Assembly: GCA_965240325.2 (NCBI GenBank)
Contig: OZ251229.1
Span: 2,356,001-2,420,000, forward strand
DNA length: 64,000 bases
Origin: Rebecca billardiae RCC1528
Taxonomy: Eukaryota; Haptophyta
Direction: 5' to 3'
Positions 50,801-60,187 of the stretch are shown here, piece by piece. The notes under the pieces were generated by a model. The model worked only from the letters and a program-made list of their open reading frames with translations, searched no databases and had not been told where the DNA came from. The position numbers and the translations under genes are program-made. Each line of letters starts with the position of its first letter. Within the stretch, counting starts at the first letter, position 1.

Positions 50801-52398
50801 CGTCGCTCAAGCTGCCGCTCGGCTCGGCGGCGGAGGGCGACGACCTGGTCGCCGCGCTGCTCCGCGGCGAGCTCAGCGGCGCGCAGGCCCTCGCCGCCGG
50901 ATCGGCGCGCGTCTCGGAGCTCGAGATGGCGGTCGTCACGTTTGTGGAGGCGAGCGCGGCCGGCGGCGCGGCGGCGCTCGAGAAGATGGCGGCGGCGGCG
51001 GCGGCGGCGGCGGCGGGCGGGGAGGACCCGGGCGCGGAGCTGCTCGCGTCGCACGTGCGCGAGACCGCCGCGTGGCGCGAGCGCGAGCGCGTCGCGCGCG
51101 AGCACTCGGGCGAGGCGTCGCGCGCGCTGCACGAGCTGCGACAGACGCGCGCCAAGTACGGCGCTGACGACCGCGTGGGCAAGGCGCTCGCGCGGATGGA
51201 GGCGCACCACGCGGCGACGCTGCGGCGGTGGGAGCGGCGGCGCGAGGGGCTGCTGCTCGAGCGCCGGCTGCACCTCGAGGCGTGCCTCGAGGCCTTCGTC
51301 ACCATCGCCTACTCGGGCACGGCCTTCGGCCGCATGGGCAGCCGCCTCGCGCCCGCCGGCCCGCGCGCGCCCGCGGCCGGCGCGGACGCGCGCGGCGCGA
51401 CGCCGCGCACGCCGCCCCGGCCGCGGCCGGCGCGCACGCCGAGCCCGACGCGCGACGGCGACGAGCAGCTGCCGGCCGAGCTCAACTTCCACCTCGGGCC
51501 GAGGCGGCCGCAGTCCGCCGGCGACGCGCGCGCGCGGCGCGCCCACGCCGAGCCGGCCGCCGCGCCCGCCGAGGCGCCCGCGGCGGATGAGCCGGCCGCC
51601 GTGCGCGCGGTCGTCGTGAGCACGCCGGCGCCGCCGCCGCCGGGGCAGCCGCGCGAGCGGCTGTCGGTCACGCGCGGCACGCGCGTGCGCACCGGGCTGC
51701 CGCCCGGCTCGCCCGGCGCGCCGCGCGCGAGCTCGCCGCCGTCGCGCGTGCCGCCGCCCGAGGGCGCGGCCGCGCAGCTCGCGGTCGGCGGCGGCTGCGC
51801 GCGCACGTCCGAGCCGAGCGCGCCGCCGGCGCCCCTCTCCACCATCGAGCTGATCGACCTGGGGCTGGCCGAGGCGGGCGGGCTCGAGGGCGCCGGCGCG
51901 CGCGCCTCGGCCCTGCTCGCGCGGGGCAACCGCGGCCGGGCGTGGCAGGTGTACGCGGGGCCCGCGGGCACGCGGCCGCGCTCGGCGCACGCCGCCGGCG
52001 CGTCGCTGCCGCGCGCGCACAGCCTCGCGCCAGACGGGCCTCGCACGCCGGGCCGCTCGGCGCGCGCGCCGGGCGCGCCGACGGTGGCGGGCGGCGGCGT
52101 GCCCGCGCAGCAGCCGCTGCTCCCGCCCTCGCCGAGCTCGCAGCGCGGCCTGAGCGGCCAGGCGCACCGGCCGCGCTCGGCCGGCCTCACCGGCCGCTCG
52201 CCCGCCAACCCCCGCGCGCGCGGCGCCGCCAACTCGCTCGCCCTCGCGACCGCAGACCTGCTGCTCAGCGCGCGCTCCGAGTCGCTCCAGGCGGCGCGCG
52301 AGCAGGCGGCGCGGCTCGCGCGCGACGCGCCGACGCCGGCGACGGCCCCGCCGCCCGCTCGCCAGGCGTGGCTCGACATGCAGGCGCGCGACGTGTGA
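47887..52398 (+). CDS. Large Ala/Arg-rich coiled-coil protein, unrecognised
   Basis: A single-exon frame of 1503 residues, the longest in the window. Residues about 20-110 form helices (ALELKRIQERIEASILDFEW), followed by a long coiled coil at about 185-430 (QQEEQAEQIEDLEAQREALR and LEEQLAERDGDLAQLREQSV). Further helical segments occur near 615-690 and 930-1140 (LRRWERRREGLLLERRLHLE), separated by Ala/Gly/Pro-rich disorder; the last 350 residues are disordered. No enzyme domain is visible. Architecture fits a structural centrosomal, basal-body or flagellar protein, but this is only inference. ATG 47887 is preferred; ATG 47857 adds ten residues. Antisense of the whole gene is also open for 1428 codons, a GC artefact. 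Confidence 0.7.
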   Translation: MSAMEVVGHSPTLTAAGPGGPGSANKEKYSGARALELKRIQERIEASILDFEWPTDRVDAEVDYPSSLVQLESERASIEAMLHRYKQVCTNRINSLTNTLTSLHQAARANPLEDFAEAARGIGEDDDEGTAFGPGVSRSELPPDDSGTHMIKWARDTGMRLGTAHMLGVKALQHELDALRALAEGTHARQQVASQQQEEQAEQIEDLEAQREALRRERDVLATQKRSLEEQLAERDGDLAQLREQSVAELALEKAERERLFHELALSEDALLSARAEAKASKELARIADERAANISQWAPVAVDVLRRALGDADGEQSAAADAILVWQSHARTGESTLAVERGELASREREYVSRIAELEDELEQAVARSAERGAAAERRRAAAEARSIGRTLAELEEYEAAVEEAWGGAGAEGSGGAGSRQRSAAAKAARARYLALRGLPPEPDSDEDEGAKGAHHLRHWVREITQRLSAEVRASEEAIEEIASAAGEIKSIQLAGAIAEDGGDAPAAHLGSSPIRSLRGAPSSTLTGAAPADKAAQQRIGRRSIHAGAAAAEAAERASAGFQSVFGGACADAAADAAAPARTQQQRARATSAPERGAGASRPELDAPIHTMETRIEELSERHRSLQGMLTELADPPRHGDGAELPDAAGARSRQPSAAGLELARARHAAEVEGLQAQLAEAQRALAAQTAAARRASVGGEEDAADSAAAGRLQSLYDELRRSADVRAALTRKRVNVLRDWARRQRVDYAEPTAAADAGGGAPAGASADAADPPSPGPAEPGLAKRRATLHGGAGGGAGRAGAHAERSRADGQGGEAEAPAAEDEAGVPSPRSGRAKPLRQTLGPGGLAPPGARSLQVPAVLEVAARQSQSHAAAAAAAAEGGADGADGDALASARSEGSVGSGASMPPTPRGAPPGATVDYLMDMLSEEVESALGSYQRALASMADDVRRLTAQLHAHLAAAQRAGRLPASLKLPLGSAAEGDDLVAALLRGELSGAQALAAGSARVSELEMAVVTFVEASAAGGAAALEKMAAAAAAAAAGGEDPGAELLASHVRETAAWRERERVAREHSGEASRALHELRQTRAKYGADDRVGKALARMEAHHAATLRRWERRREGLLLERRLHLEACLEAFVTIAYSGTAFGRMGSRLAPAGPRAPAAGADARGATPRTPPRPRPARTPSPTRDGDEQLPAELNFHLGPRRPQSAGDARARRAHAEPAAAPAEAPAADEPAAVRAVVVSTPAPPPPGQPRERLSVTRGTRVRTGLPPGSPGAPRASSPPSRVPPPEGAAAQLAVGGGCARTSEPSAPPAPLSTIELIDLGLAEAGGLEGAGARASALLARGNRGRAWQVYAGPAGTRPRSAHAAGASLPRAHSLAPDGPRTPGRSARAPGAPTVAGGGVPAQQPLLPPSPSSQRGLSGQAHRPRSAGLTGRSPANPRARGAANSLALATADLLLSARSESLQAAREQAARLARDAPTPATAPPPARQAWLDMQARDV

Positions 52399-52883
52399 GT
52401 GTCATACTACAGTACTGCTGCTCAAGAATCTGGCGCGCTGCTCGCGCCTCGCGCCAGTGACCGTGTCCGTGACGCCAGCGCAGCGCCCAGCGCCTGGCCG
52501 CCTGCCCGTCGAGACTGTCGTGAGGCTACCGTTGAGCCCCGAGGCTGTGCTCGTATATTGTTGGGATGATGCTAGGATACTGCTCTCGACTCTGTTCAGG
52601 CTGGTGTCGAGAGAGTCTCACTATCTCGTCTCAGAGGCCTCCCCGCGCTTGTCTCGCGCTCGCAAGGCGCTCGGTCACTCACAGTCCGACACTTGATGAC
52701 TACAGTTTACTATGTTTTAACGTGCACACTTGGTTAAGGCGTGATTACTGATTACTGTATGGTAATGAGTCATCGTAGTCATCAACGACTTGTCGGGTAG
52801 CGAAACCTGGCGAAACGACCTGGGTTCGCTCCGGACGCTTTCCGCCGCCGCGTTCGCCCTCCCGCCGCCGCTCGCGTCGTGCC
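52399..52883. promoter_or_regulatory. Intergenic region with the shared TACAGTTTACTATGTTTTAA box
   Basis: The spacer before the plastid membrane protein contains TACAGTTTACTATGTTTTAA then CGTGCACACTTGGTTAAGGC and GTGAT (52701-52745). The box is shared with the ceramidase promoter (31691-31744). No gene was seen. Confidence 0.5.
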
Positions 52884-53702
52884 ATGTCTTGCCGAGCGCT
52901 TCTCGCGTGCTGTGTGGTTCTCGCCGCGTGCGCGCCTGGCGTGGGTGCGTTCGCGCGGCCGACGACCCTGCAGGCGAAGCACTCGCCGCCGCTCGCTCGG
53001 GTCGCGGCGCTCCAGCGCGCAGGCTCCCTGCGCGGGGGCAGCGCTGCTGTGCTCGCCGACCACACTGCCAAGGCGGCGGCACTTTTTGGCAACATGCGCG
53101 TCCCGGCTGCCCTCTTCGTGGGCGCGGTGCTGCCGCTGAGCTTTGGATTCCCGATGCCACTCACGAACTCGACGCGCGTGAATGTCGCCGCCCGCCGCGC
53201 CAACATTGTGCTCGGCGTGTCCGCGCTGATGAGCGAGCTCGTGGCTCTCACCTACTCGACGGTGGCGCTGAACAAGCTGACCGAGGTGGCGCATGCGCCG
53301 GCCGCGAGCGTGATGGCCCTCCTGCATCGTGACTATGAGCGCCAGTGGCTCGGGTGCAACGTCTTCTTCCTCCTCGGGCTGTTTGGCATCGCCACCATGG
53401 TCGGGATGCGCGGCGCGCTCGCGCTCGGCGTCAAGTTTGGCGCGCTGCCGGCGTGCGTGTGCGCGTCCGCGATCATGCTCATGACCTCCATCGTTAACGA
53501 CGGCGTCCGCCAAGGCGACGGCACCGCCGACGGCGTCCGCTTCGGTGCCAGCATGCTCAGCCTGATCTTCCGCTACGGCCGCCTCCTGTGCGCGCACGCG
53601 TGGCACAGCGGCGGTCCGCTCGCCATCGCGTCGATCGTGAGCGCGTTCGCTGCCGGCGCGCTGATGGTCACATGGGTCGTCAAGCGGGAGCCCTTCGAGT
53701 GA
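52884..53702 (+). CDS. Plastid-targeted multi-TM membrane protein, unrecognised
   Basis: A 272-residue single-exon protein. It starts with a strong signal peptide (MSCRALLACCVVLAACAPGV) followed by GAFARPTTL: Phe23 after a small residue is the classic cleavage motif of bipartite presequences for secondary red plastids, and the following stretch is basic and lacks acidic residues. The mature part has about five hydrophobic segments (RVPAALFVGAVLPLSFGFPM, NIVLGVSALMSELVALTYST, VFFLLGLFGIATMVGMRGAL, ACVCASAIMLMTSIVNDGV, IASIVSAFAAGALMVTWVV). I recognise no transporter family. A thylakoid or envelope location is inferred from the presequence. Confidence 0.75.
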   Translation: MSCRALLACCVVLAACAPGVGAFARPTTLQAKHSPPLARVAALQRAGSLRGGSAAVLADHTAKAAALFGNMRVPAALFVGAVLPLSFGFPMPLTNSTRVNVAARRANIVLGVSALMSELVALTYSTVALNKLTEVAHAPAASVMALLHRDYERQWLGCNVFFLLGLFGIATMVGMRGALALGVKFGALPACVCASAIMLMTSIVNDGVRQGDGTADGVRFGASMLSLIFRYGRLLCAHAWHSGGPLAIASIVSAFAAGALMVTWVVKREPFE

Positions 53703-54968
53703 CGAGGGCTGCGCGGCGTCCGCTCATCCCAAGACGGCACCCACTTCGCCGAGTGCACCAACGGTACCGCCACCGCGACGATGTCCACGTCCGGGGGCCG
53801 GCTCCGGTCGAGTCCTCGTCGGATACTTTGCGGCGCTGTCTTCGACTTCAGAGTTCAGTCGTGACAGACGTGACTCGCCTGTCGTCCCGATGGCGCCCGA
53901 TGATGACATTGACCGACGATGATAATCTCGCGTCGCGTATATTACTATATATATAACGACGGCATCGCAATAATCATTCTTAGACCTTATTCGTCCGACG
54001 CGAATGATCCGCCGGACGCCCGGACGCCGGACCGGGCACGGGGCAGCGCTCTATGAATCATCAGCCACTCAGTCGTCGAGGCCGGACATGACGACCGCGC
54101 GGAGACCTAACGGCACCTGCTGGCACAGCACAAGATATATATAAATATAAGACACTGTTACTTTACTACACGAACCTTCTACAGGACGAGCAGTACTATT
54201 ATGCCGCAGTACTCTGCTGCTGAGCAGCCCTTATATCAGGCGGCTCTCCGCTCTGGCTTCGCGGTTGACCCCTGCCAGAGACGGGCACTGTGTCTAGTGT
54301 GAGCTCCTTGACCTTCATGATTCATGAAGTCACTCGTGAAAACTGCATTCAGGAGGACCTCAATGGATGCCTAGATGATGACTTCAGAGCGATATTCAGG
54401 GCCAACAAGCACTTCCTAGCTATAGTTCAGACTCTATTTTACTATGTATTTACCCATTTCAGACTCTGGTCAGACTCAGAACATCACCGCTGAGAGTGAG
54501 AACACGGTCCCGGGTCCGGGAGCGATCCGGATGCATACGTAGCTATTGGGAATACGTCATCGGATTGGGTAAATGGCTATGAAAAATAGAGTCTGAACTA
54601 GCGCAGTCACAAACTGATTATTTTTTATATATATTTCACACCCTGGGCACTTAATTATGTCTTATAATAATATTGGCCATCCATAGCCGAACCCCACTTG
54701 GGCGCGGCCCTGTCGGGTCACCGTGGGACCGACTTCGGGCGCTCATTCCGCCGCCGCAGGAAAATAGGAATGCGATGACGATCATTTTCGGTATATATAC
54801 GCCCGGTTTCTATGACCGGTCACCGGACTGGCAGGGGTCAACCGGAGCCAGAGCCAGGCGTCACCAAGCACAGGCAGCAGGCCGCAGCAGCAGTATTAGC
54901 CCTTGCGCGATGCGCGGGCCGCCGATGCGGCCGCCTAGCCACTGAGCCAGTGGTGAGTTCAGTCACCA
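53703..54968. other. Convergent intergenic region with a stem-loop
   Basis: No gene was recognised. An imperfect inverted repeat pairs 54418-54459 (TAGTTCAGACTCTATTTT and TATTTACCCATT) with 54564-54603 (AATAGAGTCTGAACTA preceded by GGGTAAATGG), with a spacer of about 105 bp. A partial (TA)n tract lies near 53940. Confidence 0.5.
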
Positions 54969-56048
54969 TCAGTGGGGTTTGAGGTCGGGTGGATGTGAAT
55001 ACAGCCTGCTGCTCAGACTGCTGATGAAAGCCGCGCGACAGCGCATGACGATCGCAGCAGTGAGCATCGCGGCGGCAACGCCGACCCCAGCGAGTCCGAG
55101 CTCACGACCGAGCCACGAGACACCACTGGCTGCGAAGTGCACGCTCTGCCGAGCGCCTGAGCCCCGCCGCAGGAGGGGCGTAGCGCCAGCCGGAGCCTCA
55201 GGCTCAGCCGCGTCTAACGCGGGACCGTGCTCGGCCTTGGACTTGGGCTCGGGCATGCTGAGCTCGTTGGGGCAGGGCGGCACACCCTGCAGCAGGAAGG
55301 AGCACAGGGCCTGGGCGACGCCCGCTGGGTCGGTGAGCTGCGGCACGTGGCCCGTGCCAAGAGAGATGACGGGCATCCCGGGCACGTATGTCTGCATCAG
55401 CCGCTGCGCCGGCAGGACCAGCATGCGGTCGGCGCGCGCCTCCACGTACAGCTTCTTGATGCTCGGACGGCCGAACCGCTCCGCCGTCGTGTGCGACGTG
55501 ATGAAGAAGCCACTGACTGGCTGGGGCGTGAGCTTGGCGGCCGCGGCCTCGGCCTCTTTCGTCGGGACGTCGCTGAAGACGTATCTGATTGCCTGAGCCG
55601 GCGGCATCGTCAGCGTGAGCCCATCGGCTGCCCGCTCGATGTGCGGTGCGGGGCCGGCCTCGTGGCCCTCCTCCACGAGCTGCTTGAGCACCTGCCCAAA
55701 TTGCCGGCCCTCGGGCAGGCACATGCCCGCGAGGTAGATGACGGCACAAACCTGCTCTGGGTACTCCTCTGCAAAGGCCGTCGCCACGAAACCACCGAGG
55801 GAGTGCCCGACCACGGCGACGCGCCCGCCCAGCTCGTCGGCGTGCGCGCGCACGCAGTCCACGTATGTCTCAAGGGTCGCGCGCCGCGCGCTGCGGCCGT
55901 CGACACCATTACCGGGCAGGTCGATCGCGCGCGCGACGAGGCCAGCGTCGTTGAGTCGCGGGAGCAAAGCGTCATACGCCCACGCGCCCATCCACGCGCC
56001 GTGGATGAGGATCACCGGCGGTGGCGACGTCGAGCTCGGGGTCGCCAT
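54969..56048 (-). CDS. Alpha/beta hydrolase (methylesterase-like) with C-terminal TM anchor
   Basis: A 359-residue single-exon protein. PVILIHGAWMGAWAYDALLP holds the oxyanion HG motif, VAVVGHSLGGFVATAFAEEY holds the nucleophile elbow (Ser83), EARADRMLVLPAQR likely holds the catalytic Asp207, and GTGHVPQLTDP holds His234, so the triad is complete. The spacing and cap resemble the plant methylesterase/hydroxynitrile-lyase group, but the substrate is unknown. After residue 265 an acidic linker leads to a C-terminal TM segment (GLAGVGVAAAMLTAAIVM), which is unusual for this group and suggests tail anchoring. ATG 56048 starts directly before the fold; the longer frame at 56126 begins with GTG. 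Confidence 0.8.
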   Translation of the reverse strand: MATPSSTSPPPVILIHGAWMGAWAYDALLPRLNDAGLVARAIDLPGNGVDGRSARRATLETYVDCVRAHADELGGRVAVVGHSLGGFVATAFAEEYPEQVCAVIYLAGMCLPEGRQFGQVLKQLVEEGHEAGPAPHIERAADGLTLTMPPAQAIRYVFSDVPTKEAEAAAAKLTPQPVSGFFITSHTTAERFGRPSIKKLYVEARADRMLVLPAQRLMQTYVPGMPVISLGTGHVPQLTDPAGVAQALCSFLLQGVPPCPNELSMPEPKSKAEHGPALDAAEPEAPAGATPLLRRGSGARQSVHFAASGVSWLGRELGLAGVGVAAAMLTAAIVMRCRAAFISSLSSRLYSHPPDLKPH

Positions 56049-56349
56049 CGGTGTTGAGTGAGCGCGGGGCGGCCGCTTGAGAGCTGCAATGGCCCTCGAC
56101 CTGGAATCCTGAGAGACTGACTCCACTAAGTCAACTGCTGCTGTACGTCGTAACGTCGTATTATTGTCGTAGTGTATATATATATATATACACTACGTTA
56201 TTACCATAATGATTAATTCAAGCCGTGTAACGGCCGGCAGACAATGAATGAATAAGAATTGTGCAAGCAAGGATTTTAAAGTCTCCTTGGTGCAACTGTG
56301 CATGCAAGGGCCGTGAATTGTGACCCCGTGCCCATCAGCGCGCAGCAAC
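56049..56349. promoter_or_regulatory. Divergent promoter between hydrolase and P4H, with 30-bp palindrome
   Basis: CGTAGTG-(TA)n-CACTACG at 56168-56197 is a perfect 30-bp palindrome with an AT core, in the middle of the 301-bp head-to-head spacer. It could serve as a shared TATA region or extrude as a cruciform. Confidence 0.6.
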
Positions 56350-57946
56350 ATGCTGAGGAACGCCCTGGTGGCCAGCGTGCTCACGGCGGCGGCCGGGGCA
56401 GCTCACGCCGGCATCGTCAACGTCGCGCACGACAATGTGAGCATGACATGTGCTGCCGCGCTCTCCGCCCCCACGACGTGCTCCTTTTCGCCCGGTCCGG
56501 AGCACTCTGTGCAGCAGCCGGATGACCTCGCACGGCCGAGGGCGGCGCTGGCTCCCAGTGCGAAGCAGCTCTCGACGTCTCCGAATATCTGGCTCACCAC
56601 CGGCTTCCTCTCCGCGGCCGAGGTCGCGCGTGTGCGCGAGCGCGTGCCCAAGGACGAGGCCTCGTACATGCCGTGCATCGGGCAGACACACGAGTTTGAC
56701 TCGAAGAAGTGCACGTTCGTCCGCGTCGAGGGCGATGGTGTGCTTGAAGGCATGGTCGAGCGCCTCGGGCGCGCATGGGGTGCCGACGTCTCGCGCCTCA
56801 TCGACGGTGGCCTGCCGATCATCCGCTATCTCCCGGGCGCGCCGCCCGTGGGCAAGCATGGCGATGAGGACAGGCATGGTGTCGTGCCTGACGCAACGCT
56901 GGTCGCGTACCTGACTGAGGCCTCGGGCGGCGACGGCTCGGGCGGGAAGACGCTCTTCCCCGAGGCTGGCGTCGCCGTCACGCCCTCCGTCGGCGCGGTC
57001 CTCGCCTTCCAAAACGTGGACGCCGGCGGCGCGCCTCATCCGAACGCCAAGCACCTCGTGAGCGCAGTCCCAGCGGACGCCGCAGGCGATCGGCTCGTCG
57101 TGCAGGTGCCGATCGCGCACCCGCCCGGCTCGGACGCGTACGCGTACGCTGAGCACGTCAGCGGCGCCAAGACCTCGCCGTATCCGCCACCATCGCCGCC
57201 GCCGCCAGCGCCGCCGCCGCCGCCGCCGCCGTCCCCACCCCCGTCGCCGCCACCATCCTCCTCCTCGCCGTATCCGCCACCATCGCCGCCGCCACCAGCG
57301 CCGCCACCGCCGCCGCCGCCGTCTCCCCCCCCGTCGCCGCCACCATCCCCCTCGCCGTATCCGCCACCATCGCCGCCCCCATCTTCTCCACCGCCACCGC
57401 CATCGCCGCTGCCGCCGAAAGCGATATGCGGCCCGGTCTGCTTCTTCACGGTGCGTACTGCGTGCGCGGCGGGCCTTGCACGCGCAGTGCTCCAGCCCAT
57501 GCCATCTCTCTTGCGGCACTAGCTTGTTAGCTCGCTGGCGAGCTATGCTAGCGAGCTCGCTAGCAGTTGCGCTTCCGCTGCCATGGCCCATCCCTTGCAT
57601 GACTAGGCGCCGCCAGACGCGCGTTGTGTGCTTCGGGCACCCTGCCCTTTTCACGCTGATGAGCGCACACCATCCGCATGCCACTGGGACTGTCCGTGTC
57701 CCGCTGTGACCTTGCTCGCCCGCGCAGGTGGCTTTTTCGGCTCGCCGGATCTTCAAGGTGTTATTCTTTGATGGCGGCGAGGATGCGTCCGGACACTCGC
57801 GCTTCTTGTTGGTCGGTGACGACGTCGGACCAGTCATGGCCACCGCTGTGCTCGCTGGACTTGCTGTTGTGGTGATTGCCACTTTGGCCGCGACAGCATT
57901 CGTTTGGACTCGCGCTCGCGCTCGGCACCAGCGCAGCCAGTGTTAG
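56350..57946 (+). CDS. Secreted prolyl 4-hydroxylase fused to proline-rich stalk and TM anchor
   Basis: The CDS joins 56350-57450 and 57728-57946 (intron 57451-57727, donor GTGCGT, acceptor CGCGCAG, phase 0), giving 439 residues. It begins with a signal peptide (MLRNALVASVLTAAAGAAHA). The 2-oxoglutarate/Fe(II) domain spans about 80-255: KHGDEDRHGVVPDATLVAYL gives His170 and Asp172, SGGKTLFPEAG follows, HPNAKHLVSAVP gives His235, and DRLVVQVPI gives Arg248. Residues about 276-355 form an extensin-like stalk of SPYPPPSPPPPAPPPP units repeated two and a half times. Exon 2 adds a luminal stretch and one TM helix (ATAVLAGLAVVVIATLAATA) with a basic tail. The enzyme would be membrane-tethered in the secretory pathway or at the surface; its own stalk is an obvious potential substrate. 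Confidence 0.84.
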
Positions 57947-58104
57947 CGGCCGCGGGTCCATGATGACAGATGAGCGCCCGCCTGGATCGGCGGTGCGACT
58001 TCGGATCCGGGCTGAAGCCGCCTGAAGCGCCATATGATCCCGGAATGGCAATACGATCGCGACGACACGACTCTCAGCGCTCTCTAGTCTCATGCTCCCT
58101 CTCT
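57947..58104. other. Short spacer after the P4H gene
   Basis: Mixed-composition DNA without recognisable features, leading into the foldback element. Confidence 0.4.
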
Positions 58105-58329
58105 TACCAGGTCGTTCCCCCTGCACTGGGAATCCGCGGTTTGGACATACAAGAAAAACAGCCGGAGGACGCACCCGTCGCTACCCGCGAATAAGATTTT
58201 CAGGTCTCGCGGGTGCGGATGTGCGTCAATCGATGAGCTGGTCTCGCAATCCCAAAATTGAGCCGCAACGAGATAGAGGGCAGGGAGCCCCCGGTGGCGG
58301 CTCGGCAGGCGAGGGCCGACCAAATCTTG

Positions 58330-58735
58330 ACCTTTTGCCCTCGGCGGCAGGCGGCAGCGGCGAAGGCGGCCGAGCGCCGTTGGCGGGGCGCGCCCGGGGC
58401 ACGGCGCTGCGGGCGCGGATGTGCTCGCGGAGCCGGCTTGCGTGGACAGGCTGTCGCGGGAGAGTATCTGGCGCCCTCCTGTGCCGCGCGTCTCGCGCCA
58501 CGCCTCTTTTCGCCGCGGCTCAGGGCAGCGCGCACGCGCGCGCCGCCTCGAGGCCAGCACAGCCGCGCCGGCAGCCAACCGCGCGCGCGCCGTGCGCGGC
58601 GTGGTCGGAAAGGAACAAGGGGTGCTGCCGGGCGAGATGACGACATCATGTGCGCACGCTATGCCGCCCCGCGGCGCCGCGAAAGGGCACGATAACGGAT
58701 CCGCACAGCTGTTGACGAGTGCTGATTTCTTCAGT
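58330..58735 (+). repeat. Dispersed repeat family B, copy 3
   Basis: Matches 5695-6000 on the same strand: TGCGGGCGCGGATGTG, GAGAGTATCTG, GCCTCTTTTCGCCGCGGCTC, GGAAAGGAACAAGG and GGGCGAGATG. Its 3' end CACGATAACGGATCCGCACA also matches copy 2 at 7.9 kb. Confidence 0.78.
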
Positions 58736-58837
58736 CGTGCCTGAAGCCAGACCTGAGCTCGAAGAAGATGATGAAAGTGCATCCGCGCGAGGAAGCGTCG
58801 CACCCAGCACTTCTACATGACCACGCGGTGATGAACA

Positions 58838-59305
58838 TTCATGGAAGAGTATCCCGCTTGCCCGTCTGGGACTGTTCTGTGTCTCAATGATCGTCCCGAC
58901 AAGGGTCACGACCGCGAGGCCGTGCCGCACACCATTTGTGACAACTCGAAGAGGCGTGCAAACGGACCGGCGACACGCTCGGCAAGGCGTGGCGGGGCGG
59001 CATGGCGTGCGCACATGATGTCGTCATCTCGCCCGGCAGCCGCGCCCGTTCCTTCCCGACCACGCCGCGCACGGCGCGCGCGCGGTCGGCTGCGGCGCAG
59101 GCAAGGCTGGCCAGTTGAGGCGGCGCGCGCCGTGCGCGCTGCCCTGAGCCGAGGCGAAAGAGGCTTGGCGCAAGACGCGCGGCGCAGGATGGCGGCAGAT
59201 ACTCTCCCGCAACAGCCCGTCCACGCACGCCGGCTCCGCGAGCACATCCGCGCCCGCAGCGCCCTGGCCCGCATCGCACTCGCCGCCGCCCGGCCGCAGG
59301 CCGGC
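58838..59305 (-). repeat. Dispersed repeat family B, copy 4 (inverted relative to copy 3)
   Basis: In reverse complement it follows copy 1 over its full length, including GCGTGTCG, TTGTGACAAATGG-like and GAGACACAGAACAGT anchors. Copies 3 and 4 form the inner arms of the foldback element. Confidence 0.78.
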
Positions 59306-59711
59306 GGGTCAGAAATCGGTGCTCGCACCCGCGAGGGCTCCCGCCTCCGGTCGCACGCGAAGAACTCATTCCTAGAGCATCGATTTCGTGAGCGGACTAT
59401 CGCTGACGAGGCTGATTACTGCTGTTCCACGGCTTTGCCGCGCTCGGGATTTGGCTTCTCGAATGGATGGATCTGGTTTCGTCATTTTTAATTGGAAAGC
59501 TCGATTAGATCGTTCAAGTGGTCTGATAGAGCAATCGGAAGACTAAATCTGCGTTGCTATGCCGCGGCCTCGCGCTCTGAATAGTGCGAAACCGCGGATT
59601 CCCAGTGCAGGGGGAACGACCTGGTACTCTCTAGTACTACTCTCGTCTCGCCGATCTCTCTCGATCTCTCTCTCTCTCTCATCTACGATCTGACGACGAT
59701 GACGACGCGCG

Positions 59712-59996
<285 letters not shown>

Positions 59997-60187
59997 ATAT
60001 ATAGCAGATATATATATCGATCGTCTGTATTATCCACGACGACTCTCCAGCGCGGCGCAGTCTCATGATCTGACCGCCGCGCGTGTCGGAGCGGCGGCGT
60101 GCGCGGCTCGACGCGTTCGCCGTTCGCGAGCCGGGACACCAGCTCGTTGTAGCGCGCCGTGCGTCGACGCCGATATCGTCGTCTCTG

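Larger units (their letters stand above)
58105..59626. mobile_element. 1.52-kb foldback element with 38-bp terminal inverted repeats
   Basis: The ends TACCAGGTCGTTCCCCCTGC plus ACTGGGAATCCGCGGTTT (58105-58142) and their exact reverse complement (59589-59626) are perfect over 38 bp. Between them lie two oppositely oriented family B copies, at 58330-58735 and 58838-59305, about 100 bp apart. No transposase is encoded. This is consistent with a non-autonomous foldback DNA transposon, or a mobilised inverted duplication. No target-site duplication is obvious at the outer borders. Confidence 0.7.

Noticed and set aside
47881-52167. 1428-codon open frame antisense to the large coiled-coil gene
   Set aside because: The composition is an Arg/Ala/Leu-rich complement of the sense protein with no domain; in DNA this GC-rich, stops are rare on both strands. 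The sense strand has proper coiled-coil heptads.
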